This document shows, piece by piece, positions 1-5,808 of a stretch of 22,795 nt of DNA. A program made the translations under genes and the position numbers. Under the pieces are notes generated by a model. It saw only the letters and a program-made list of their open reading frames with translations, searched no databases and was not told the DNA's origin. Position 1 is the stretch's first letter, and each line of letters begins with the position of its first letter. Origin of the DNA: Undivivens sp041652635 (lineage in GTDB: Bacteria; Omnitrophota; Gorgyraeia; Gygaellales; Profunditerraquicolaceae); the NCBI GenBank assembly GCA_041652635.1, contig JBAZGW010000017.1, forward strand, positions 1 to 22,795, given 5' to 3'.

Positions 1-285
1 GTTACCGCTGATATCTGCGGCAGGGGATATTTTAAATTTATTTTTGCCGGCGCCGGAAAACCGGAAGGCGGCGAAGGGTACGGTTTCGGTGACGCGGAAC
101 ATTTCTTTGACGCATTCGCTAAACAGTTCGGAATGAACCTGCATGTGAAGATAAACGGCTCAGGCAGTGACCTGCACAGCACACTTGAACCGGCGTTCAA
201 AGCGCTGGGTATCGCCTTGCGTTCGGCGACGGAGATAGACCCGCGCAGGAAGGGTATTCCTTCCAGCAAGGGAGTGATTGATTAA
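1..285 (+). CDS. hisB: Imidazoleglycerol-phosphate dehydratase, C-terminal fragment
   Basis: This is the 3' end of a gene that begins before the window; frame 1 is open from base 1 to the TAA at 283-285, giving 94 residues. HisB dehydrates imidazole-glycerol phosphate to imidazole-acetol phosphate in histidine synthesis. Family features are visible: ADICGRG resembles the usual VDLSGRP, EHFFDAFA and MNLHV match the helix-strand before the second metal site, and the tail IDPRRKGIPSSKGVID matches the usual IDPR..GIPSTKGVL ending. One oddity is that the second metal-binding motif, normally HHxxE, reads HSTLE here, so one expected His ligand is Ser. The sequence is otherwise divergent around a GGEGYGFG segment. 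The neighbours hisH, hisA, hisF and hisI support the assignment. A degenerate or altered-metal HisB is possible. Confidence 0.85.
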   Translation, partial: VTADICGRGYFKFIFAGAGKPEGGEGYGFGDAEHFFDAFAKQFGMNLHVKINGSGSDLHSTLEPAFKALGIALRSATEIDPRRKGIPSSKGVID

Positions 286-436
286 TCGTCTGTCGGTAAC
301 GGTTACGATACCCTTATTTTAGTCTCGCCGAAGCATCAATGGCGGACGTATCGTAGATCGTCATTCGGTTACGGCTTTTAAGACGTAACCTTGGCCGAAT
401 GACGAAACGGGCTTCGTTACCGTAACCGTTTGACGA
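286..436. repeat. Nested inverted-repeat element between hisB and hisH
   Basis: The element starts at the base after the hisB stop. Its outer arms (286-307 and 415-436) form an imperfect inverted repeat of the form TCGTC-N3-CGGTWACGGTWACGA. Inside it, 358-368 and 395-405 are a perfect 11-bp inverted repeat (TCGTCATTCGG / CCGAATGACGA). That stem is extended by GGTTACG (367-373) against CGTAACC (384-390), with a small bulge. All four arms carry the same pattern: TCGTC followed by a CGGTTACG-like block. A TTTTT run follows the right arm at 436-440. It could be a REP/MITE-like repeat, a terminator or processing signal, or a dyad for a regulator. No protein-coding sense is seen here. Confidence 0.7.
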
Positions 437-453
437 TTTTTGAATAGGAAGAT

Positions 454-1065
454 ATGATAGCGATATTCGATTACGGGATCGGCAACATTCACAGCGTGCG
501 CAAGGCTCTGGAGACGCTCGGCGCGCGGACCGTCGTGACCTGTAAAGAAGAGGAATTGACGGCCGCGGAGAAAATAGTGCTTCCCGGAGTGGGCGCTTTT
601 GACGACGCGATGGAATATCTTGTTCGCGGCGGCGGAGCGGCGATACTCAGGAAACAGGCGGCTTCCGGCAAGATCATCCTTGGGATCTGCCTGGGAATGC
701 AGGTGCTTTTTTCCGAGAGCGAGGAAGCTTCGCAGCATAAAGGGCTCGGCGTGTTGAACGGGAAAGTCTTGAAATTCCGTAACGGCCTGAAAGTGCCGCA
801 CATGGGATGGAATAGGATCAAACTCGGCGCTTCCGGGCGCGATTGCCGGCTTTTGGAAGGTATTGAAGACGGGGAATATGTGTATTTCTGCCATTCTTAT
901 TACGCCGCCCCGCGGGATCCTTTAGTCTCCGCCGGGATCACGGAATACGGCCCGGATTTTACGTCCGTGGCTTGGGAAAATAATGTTTATGCCGTTCAGT
1001 TCCACCCGGAGAAAAGCCAGGGCGCGGGATTGCGCATATTGAAGAATTTTATCGCTCTTAACTGA
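454..1065 (+). CDS. hisH: Imidazole glycerol phosphate synthase, glutaminase subunit HisH
   Basis: HisH is the class I glutamine amidotransferase half of IGP synthase. It releases ammonia from glutamine and channels it to HisF. The protein has 203 residues, the normal length. The N-terminus IAIFDYGIGNIHSV is typical. The nucleophile elbow GICLGMQ places the catalytic Cys at about residue 79, and VQFHPEKSQ supplies His184 and Glu186, so the triad is intact. The ATG at 454 is preceded by an AGGAAG ribosome-binding site at a short spacing. The stop overlaps the hisA start (TGATG), implying translational coupling. The partner hisF lies about 1.3 kb downstream, separated from it by hisA and a lipoprotein gene. 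Confidence 0.97.
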   Translation: MIAIFDYGIGNIHSVRKALETLGARTVVTCKEEELTAAEKIVLPGVGAFDDAMEYLVRGGGAAILRKQAASGKIILGICLGMQVLFSESEEASQHKGLGVLNGKVLKFRNGLKVPHMGWNRIKLGASGRDCRLLEGIEDGEYVYFCHSYYAAPRDPLVSAGITEYGPDFTSVAWENNVYAVQFHPEKSQGAGLRILKNFIALN

Positions 1066-1808
1066 TGGTAGACATTCTGCCCGCGGTAGATCTTCAGGAC
1101 GGTTGCGTGGTAAGGCTCGTAAAAGGCGAATTCGGCCGCAGCACGCGATATTCGCGCGACGCCGTGGCCGTGGCGAAGAAATGGGCGGGGCAGGGCGCGG
1201 CGATGCTTCATATAGTGGATCTGGACGGCGCCCGGACCGGAGAGCAGAAAAACCTGCCGGTCGCCGCTAAAATAGCCGAGGCAACCGCTATTCCCGTGCA
1301 ATTGGGCGGCGGGATACGCACTTTGCGGGCGATCAAGCGCGCGCTGGACGCGGGGATCGACAGGGTGATCCTCGGCACCAGGGCCGTGGAAGACGGTGTA
1401 TTCTTAAAGAAGGCCTATGCCCGGTTCGGTAAACGGGTGATCGTCAGCGTGGACGCCGCAGGCGGCAGGATCATGGTCAAGGGGTGGCTGGAGAGCCATG
1501 GCGGGCCGGACGCCGTGGATTTCGCGCGGTCGCTTAAAGATATAGGTTTTGCTGAGATGATCTACACGGATACTCTCAGGGACGGGACGTTGAAAGGGCC
1601 GAATATACCCGCGGTAAAGAAACTACTGAAAGGAAGCGGATTGCGCGTCATTGCTTCCGGCGGGGTATCCAGCCTGGAAGATATTAAAGATCTGTGCCGG
1701 CTTGAGAACCGCGGTTTAAGCGGGATCATTACCGGTAAAGCCCTTTACGAGAAGAAGTTCACTTTGCGGCAGGCGATCACGGCGGTAGGCAGTAAAACCG
1801 GGTATTAG
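1065..1808 (+). CDS. hisA: ProFAR isomerase HisA
   Basis: HisA performs the Amadori rearrangement of ProFAR to PRFAR, the step before IGP synthase. The protein has 247 residues and a (beta/alpha)8 barrel of family length. The two catalytic aspartates are visible as Asp9 in ILPAVDLQDG and Asp130 in VIVSVDAAGG. The phosphate-binding loops QLGGGIR (about 80-85) and ASGGVSS (about 197-203) and the segment IYTDTLRDGTLKGPN are also present. The gene starts inside the hisH stop codon. I cannot tell from sequence alone whether it also has TrpF activity, as PriA-type enzymes do. No trpF is seen in this window, although trpE is nearby. Confidence 0.96.
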   Translation: MVDILPAVDLQDGCVVRLVKGEFGRSTRYSRDAVAVAKKWAGQGAAMLHIVDLDGARTGEQKNLPVAAKIAEATAIPVQLGGGIRTLRAIKRALDAGIDRVILGTRAVEDGVFLKKAYARFGKRVIVSVDAAGGRIMVKGWLESHGGPDAVDFARSLKDIGFAEMIYTDTLRDGTLKGPNIPAVKKLLKGSGLRVIASGGVSSLEDIKDLCRLENRGLSGIITGKALYEKKFTLRQAITAVGSKTGY

Positions 1809-1870
1809 ATTTTATTGTTTAAGGAAGGTCCGTGGGATACTGTCAATCAGAGTGCAAAAAGGAGGATGCG

Positions 1871-2308
1871 ATGCGGCGAATGATGATATCGGTTATCGGG
1901 GTCACGGCTTTGTTTTTATCGGGTTGCGCCAGCACCGGCTTGAGGCAGAAGGATATGGAGATACAGCGGCTTCATACACAGATTTCCGCGATGAACGCGC
2001 AGGTCCAGGCAAAAGACGAGGAGATATCCGGGCTTAAAGACGAACTCAGCAGGACGCAGGAACAGAGTATTTCTTCCGGCAATGAATATTCCAATAATGC
2101 CGCGGAGAAGAAGGAAGTGAAGTCCCGGCCGACCTTCAAACAGGTCCAGAAGGCATTAAAGAACGCCGGTTATAACCCCGGAAGCATAGACGGTAAGTTC
2201 GGCAGGCAGACCAAAGAAGCGATAAAGGATTTCCAGAGAGCCAATAATCTCAAGCCGGACGGTAAAGTCGGCAAGAGGACCTGGAAGTTGCTGCGCAAGT
2301 TCCTTTAA
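1871..2308 (+). CDS. Lipoprotein with coiled coil and C-terminal peptidoglycan-binding domain
   Basis: I choose the ATG at 1871 (145 residues) over a GTG at 1832 because AGGAGG lies at 1860-1865, just upstream, and because this start puts a canonical signal sequence at the N-terminus. The sequence MRRMMISVIGVTALFLSGC ends in a lipobox with Cys19. Ala follows the Cys, which by the E. coli rule would send the protein to the outer membrane. Residues about 24-62 are charged and heptad-like, probably a short coiled coil. Residues about 85-145 match a PG_binding_1 domain: QVQKALKNAGYNPGSIDG, FGRQTKEAIKDFQRANNL and DGKVGKRTWKLL. It probably tethers the outer membrane to peptidoglycan. Its place between hisA and hisF is unusual and its exact function is unknown. 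Confidence 0.85.
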   Translation: MRRMMISVIGVTALFLSGCASTGLRQKDMEIQRLHTQISAMNAQVQAKDEEISGLKDELSRTQEQSISSGNEYSNNAAEKKEVKSRPTFKQVQKALKNAGYNPGSIDGKFGRQTKEAIKDFQRANNLKPDGKVGKRTWKLLRKFL

Positions 2309-2399
2309 CCGGAAAGCCGCCGCGCAGGTATTAATGAAAGGCCGCCGTGAAATATTCCCGGTTCGCGTCATCCCGGAATAAGAAAGCGGATTGTTTTAA

Positions 2400-3155
2400 A
2401 TGCTTACTAAAAGGATCATTCCCTGCCTGGATATAAAAGACGGGCGGGTAGTCAAAGGTGTCCGTTTCCTGGAGTTGAAAGACGCCGGCGATCCCGTGGA
2501 AGTCGCGCGTATTTATGACGGACAGGGCGCCGACGAACTGGTTTTTCTGGATATCACGGCCAGCTACGAAAAAAGAAAGACTCTCCGCGGCTTGGTTGAG
2601 AGGATCGCGGAAGTGATCTATATGCCTTTTACGGTGGGCGGCGGGATCGGCACTCTGGAGGACATCAGCGCGCTCCTGGACGCGGGTGCGGATAAGGTTT
2701 CTTTGAATACCGCGGCGGTGCTCGATCCGGGATTGATCGGCAGGGCTTCCCGCAAATTCGGGGCACAGTGCATAGTGACGGCGATAGACGCCAGGCGCTC
2801 AGCCGGTTCCTGGGAAGTGACGATCCATGGCGGCAGGACCCCGGCCGGAAAGGATGCCGTTGCCTGGGCCAAGGAAGCGGTGGAAAGGGGTTCCGGAGAA
2901 ATACTGCTGACCAGTATGGATTTTGACGGAACGGAAAACGGCTATGATCTGGAGTTGACCGCCGCGATCTCCTCGGTAGTTCAGGTGCCGGTGATCGCTT
3001 CCGGCGGCGCCGGAAGCCCGCAGCATTTCTATGACGGGTTTACGGCCGGTAAGGCGGACGCCTGTTTGGCGGCTTCCATTTTCCATTACCGTAAGTGTTC
3101 TATAAAAGAGGTGAAAGAGTATCTCGCGGGCAGGGGGATCCCGGTCCGCCTTTAA
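2400..3155 (+). CDS. hisF: Imidazole glycerol phosphate synthase, cyclase subunit HisF
   Basis: HisF uses ammonia from HisH to convert PRFAR into imidazole glycerol phosphate and AICAR. The protein has 251 residues, the normal length. The N-terminus TKRIIPCLDIKDGRVVKGV carries catalytic Asp11, and VTAIDARR carries Asp130. The barrel loops TVGGGIG (about 78-84), LTSMDFDGTENGYD and IASGGAGS are all conserved. The start lacks a strong ribosome-binding site (only a weak purine stretch upstream). The 91 bases before it, after the lipoprotein gene, contain no obvious feature. HisF is followed 51 bases later by hisI. Confidence 0.97.
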   Translation: MLTKRIIPCLDIKDGRVVKGVRFLELKDAGDPVEVARIYDGQGADELVFLDITASYEKRKTLRGLVERIAEVIYMPFTVGGGIGTLEDISALLDAGADKVSLNTAAVLDPGLIGRASRKFGAQCIVTAIDARRSAGSWEVTIHGGRTPAGKDAVAWAKEAVERGSGEILLTSMDFDGTENGYDLELTAAISSVVQVPVIASGGAGSPQHFYDGFTAGKADACLAASIFHYRKCSIKEVKEYLAGRGIPVRL

Positions 3156-3206
3156 CAATCTTCGCCGCGTTATTGAGGAGCGTGGTTTCTACAGGAGGTC
3201 AGGAAA

Positions 3207-3575
3207 GTGAAGAAAGCAGTCAAGAAAGCGGATTCCGTTTTTAAGTTCAGCCAGCTGAAACTTGATGAAAAAGGATTGGTCCCCGCTATTATACAGGATT
3301 ATAAAGACGGGGCCGTATTGATGCTCGGCTATATGAATCCCGAATCTTTGCGCAGGACGATAAAGTCCGGCAAGACCTGCTTCTGGTCCCGTTCCCGTCA
3401 GGAGTTCTGGGTTAAGGGGGAGACTTCCGGCCATTTTCAATTCGTGAAATCGATAGCCTATGACTGTGACGTGGACGCTTTACTGATAAAAGTCAGGCAG
3501 GCAGGGGATATTGCCTGCCATACCGGCAAGAGAAGTTGTTTTTACCGTAAAATAAAAGTTAAAAAGAATGGATAA
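3207..3575 (+). CDS. hisI: Phosphoribosyl-AMP cyclohydrolase HisI
   Basis: HisI opens the adenine ring of phosphoribosyl-AMP to give ProFAR. The protein is 122 residues and contains only the PRA-CH domain; the HisE pyrophosphohydrolase domain that is often fused is absent. The metal-site signature is clear: DCDVDALL gives Asp86, Cys87, Asp88 and Asp90, and ACHTGKRSCFY supplies Cys104, His105 and Cys111. The start is a GTG, supported by AGGAGG at 3193-3198 with an eight-base spacer. The last eight bases overlap trpE. hisE is not in the window and must lie elsewhere if the pathway is complete. Confidence 0.95.
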   Translation: MKKAVKKADSVFKFSQLKLDEKGLVPAIIQDYKDGAVLMLGYMNPESLRRTIKSGKTCFWSRSRQEFWVKGETSGHFQFVKSIAYDCDVDALLIKVRQAGDIACHTGKRSCFYRKIKVKKNG

Positions 3576-5097
3576 CAAGCTTTCGTTCCATCCGGTTTCC
3601 TTTGAAGAGTTCAGGAAACTTTCCCTGCGGGGGAATGTCGTGCCGGTTTACGCCGAAGTGAACGCCGACCTGGATACTCCGGTTTCCGCTTTTCTGAAGA
3701 TCAAACAGGGGCGGTATTCTTTTCTGCTGGAATCCGTGGAAGGCCAGGAGAAGATCGCCAGGTATTCTTTTCTGGGCACCGACCCCAGGCTGATATTCAG
3801 CAGTAAAGGCGGGAATGCCGCGATCACCCGGCGCAGAGGCAGCGGCGGAGAACGCGGCAGGCGTTTCAAGGCCGGCGGGCCCAGGGGGCCCGTGGATGAA
3901 TTAAAGAAGTTGATGAAGGATTTCCGTCCGGTAAGCGTGCCGAGACTGCCGCGGTTCTGCGGCGGGCTGGTGGGTTACGCCGGTTACGATACGGTAAGGT
4001 TCTTCGAAGATTTGCCGGATCTCAAAAGAGAAGACGCCGGTTTCCCGGATTGTTTTTTTCTGCTGGCGGACGATATGCTTATATTCGATCATTTCCGGCA
4101 CACGATCATGATCGTTTCCAACGTGTTATTGCCCGGGAAGGATCCCGCGCACGGTTTAAAGGAAATGAAGCGTCTTTATCTGCAGGCCCTGCGGCGTATC
4201 TCGGCGCTCAACGCGAGGCTCTCGCGCAGTTTGCCGGCGCTGAAGAAAAGGCCGTCCAGGCCCGGCCGGACGCTTTTACCGTCAGGCGGGGCTTCGCGCG
4301 CGGAATTCTGCCGGATGGTGGAAAAGGCCAAGAAATATATAAGGGATGGGGAGATCATACAGGTGGTGCTTTCCCGCAGGATGCAGGCAGGACTTTCCGG
4401 GGATCCGTTCGTTGTTTACCGCAGGTTGCGCAGTATTAATCCTTCCCCTTATATGTTCTTCTTGGAACTGGGCGATATCAGCCTGGTAGGGGCGTCTCCG
4501 GAAATACTGGTGCGTTGCGAGGATGGGGTGGTGCGCACCCGGCCGATCGCCGGTACCCGGCCGCGCGGCAGGAATGAGAGAGAGGACGCTTTAAATGAGC
4601 GCGATCTTCTGGCTGACGAGAAGGAGCGGGCGGAGCACGTGATGCTGGTTGACCTGGGCAGGAACGACCTCGGCAGGGTCAGCCGGGAAGGCAGCGTGCG
4701 GGTCAGTGAGTTTATGAAAGTGGAGAAATATTCGCACGTGATGCATCTGGTCAGTGAAGTCACCGGGGCGCTCAAAAAAGGATATGACGCTTATGACGTC
4801 CTGGCGTCCTGTTTTCCCGCCGGCACCGTGAGCGGCAGCCCGAAGATCAGGGCTATGCAGATCATCGAGGAACTGGAGCGGACGCGGCGCGGCCCGTACG
4901 CCGGCTGTGTGGGGTATTTCAGTTTCTCCGGGAATATGGATACTTGTATTACCATACGCACCGTTTTCGTCAAAGATAATACCGCTTATATCCAGGCAGG
5001 CGCCGGGATCGTCGCGGATTCGGTCCCGGCTAAAGAATACGCCGAGACCGCCAATAAGGCCGGGGCACTGATTGAGGCCATAACACAAAGCCGTTAA
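3568..5097 (+). CDS. trpE: Anthranilate synthase component I
   Basis: TrpE converts chorismate to anthranilate, using ammonia supplied by a TrpG subunit. The protein has 509 residues. The N-terminal domain carries TPVSAFLKI and LLES (53-56), the tryptophan feedback-site motif that favours TrpE over PabB. The C-terminal chorismate-binding domain shows NPSPYMFFLELG, PIAGTRPRGRNEREDALN, DLGRNDLGRV, FPAGTVSGSPKIRAMQ and AGAGIVADSVPAKEY. A basic Arg/Gly-rich stretch at about 88-107 sits between the motifs and looks like a lineage insertion. The gene overlaps hisI by eight bases and so is tied to the his operon. No trpG, trpD, trpC, trpF, trpB or trpA follows; the next gene is rpsP. Confidence 0.93.
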   Translation: MDNKLSFHPVSFEEFRKLSLRGNVVPVYAEVNADLDTPVSAFLKIKQGRYSFLLESVEGQEKIARYSFLGTDPRLIFSSKGGNAAITRRRGSGGERGRRFKAGGPRGPVDELKKLMKDFRPVSVPRLPRFCGGLVGYAGYDTVRFFEDLPDLKREDAGFPDCFFLLADDMLIFDHFRHTIMIVSNVLLPGKDPAHGLKEMKRLYLQALRRISALNARLSRSLPALKKRPSRPGRTLLPSGGASRAEFCRMVEKAKKYIRDGEIIQVVLSRRMQAGLSGDPFVVYRRLRSINPSPYMFFLELGDISLVGASPEILVRCEDGVVRTRPIAGTRPRGRNEREDALNERDLLADEKERAEHVMLVDLGRNDLGRVSREGSVRVSEFMKVEKYSHVMHLVSEVTGALKKGYDAYDVLASCFPAGTVSGSPKIRAMQIIEELERTRRGPYAGCVGYFSFSGNMDTCITIRTVFVKDNTAYIQAGAGIVADSVPAKEYAETANKAGALIEAITQSR

Positions 5098-5124
5098 AAC
5101 TAATCTTAAAGGAGGATTCATCAA

Positions 5125-5367
5125 ATGGCTGTACGTATTCGCTTAAAGAGGATAGGGAAGAACGTAAAAGGAAGGGCTTATTATCGTATCGTTGTCCTGG
5201 ATGAGACCAGGAGCAGGGACGGCAGGAGTATCGAAGAAATCGGTTCTTATGATCCGTTCAAGGCGACCTCGACTATTAAGTTAGAGAGGTATGATTACTG
5301 GGTTTCTAAAGGCGGGCAGCCTTCCGCGACGGTAAAGAGCCTATATAAGAAGTCCAAGAAGGCCTGA
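5125..5367 (+). CDS. rpsP: 30S ribosomal protein S16
   Basis: S16 is a small-subunit assembly protein. The protein has 80 residues, close to family length. It begins MAVRIRLKRIGKNVKGRAYYRIVVLDETRSRDGR in pieces typical of S16, followed by IEEIGSYDP. A strong AAAGGAGGA ribosome-binding site precedes the ATG. In many bacteria rpsP is followed by a KH-domain gene, rimM, trmD and rplS. Here it is followed by a 129-base gap with hairpins and then yajC, and preceded 27 bases upstream by trpE, so it has been separated from that group. Confidence 0.96.
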   Translation: MAVRIRLKRIGKNVKGRAYYRIVVLDETRSRDGRSIEEIGSYDPFKATSTIKLERYDYWVSKGGQPSATVKSLYKKSKKA

Positions 5368-5415
5368 TATCCGGGCTTCGAGGTCATTCTTAAAAGTAGA
5401 AGCGATAAAATTCTG

Positions 5416-5491
5416 ATCCCGAAGCTTCGGGATTAAATTCGCCCCCCTTCTTGCTTTCGCAAGAAAACAGGGGGGGCCATTTAAAGGGGGG
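5416..5491 (+). promoter_or_regulatory. Two hairpins in the rpsP-yajC gap, the second facing the yajC ribosome-binding site
   Basis: Bases 5416-5433 are a perfect 18-bp palindrome (ATCCCGAAGCTTCGGGAT). Bases 5441-5477 form a second hairpin: TTCTTGC (5448-5454) pairs with GCAAGAA (5459-5465) around a TTTC loop. Below a small bulge, GCCCCCC (5441-5447) pairs with GGGGGGC (5471-5477). Neither is followed by a T-run, so neither is a clear intrinsic terminator. The yajC ribosome-binding site AAAGGGGGG ends at 5491, and the same C-run could pair with it instead. The structures are seen in the sequence; a regulatory role is inference, and dispersed palindromic repeats are an alternative. Confidence 0.5.
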
Positions 5492-5496
5492 TAAAA

Positions 5497-5790
5497 ATGG
5501 GGACACAGACGGTGAATCCGATATTGAACCTTTTACCGCTGGCAATGATCTTCGTGGTTTTTTATTTTATGCTGATCAGGCCGCAGCGGATGCGCGATAA
5601 GGAACATCAGAAAATGCTGGCTTCTCTTTCCAAGAACGACGAGGTCGTTACCTCCGGCGGCATACACGGGACGGTAGTGAACGTCAAGGAGACCAGCGTT
5701 GTTCTGCGGGTGGATGAGAACGTCAAGATGGAGTTTGAAAAAAACTGTATTTCCGTCGTGGCTAAAAAAGAACAGCAGAAAAACCAGTAA
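5497..5790 (+). CDS. yajC: Sec translocon accessory subunit YajC
   Basis: YajC is a small membrane protein of the SecDF-YajC complex, which assists SecYEG. The protein has 97 residues. One hydrophobic segment at about 10-27 is followed by IRPQRMRDKEHQKML, the family hallmark. The soluble part reads NDEVVTSGGIHGTVVNVKETSVVLRVDENVKMEF, which is typical. The ribosome-binding site AAAGGGGGG lies five bases before the ATG and may be occluded by the upstream hairpin. The gene is 18 bases upstream of secDF, as expected for a shared export operon. Confidence 0.95.
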   Translation: MGTQTVNPILNLLPLAMIFVVFYFMLIRPQRMRDKEHQKMLASLSKNDEVVTSGGIHGTVVNVKETSVVLRVDENVKMEFEKNCISVVAKKEQQKNQ

Positions 5791-5808
5791 GTAAAGGGGA
5801 AACGGGAT

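Noticed and set aside
361..894. A 177-codon minus-strand frame opposite hisH and part of the nested repeat
   Set aside because: It lies almost wholly antisense to a firm hisH gene, has no recognisable domain or ribosome-binding site, and is explained by GC-rich codon structure.
1817..1845. Possible promoter TTGTTT-N17-TACTGT before the lipoprotein gene
   Set aside because: Both boxes are weak matches; not enough to call against chance.
1832..1870. GTG start for the lipoprotein 13 codons upstream
   Set aside because: It would put a charged, Cys-containing stretch before the signal sequence, and the strong AGGAGG points to the ATG at 1871.
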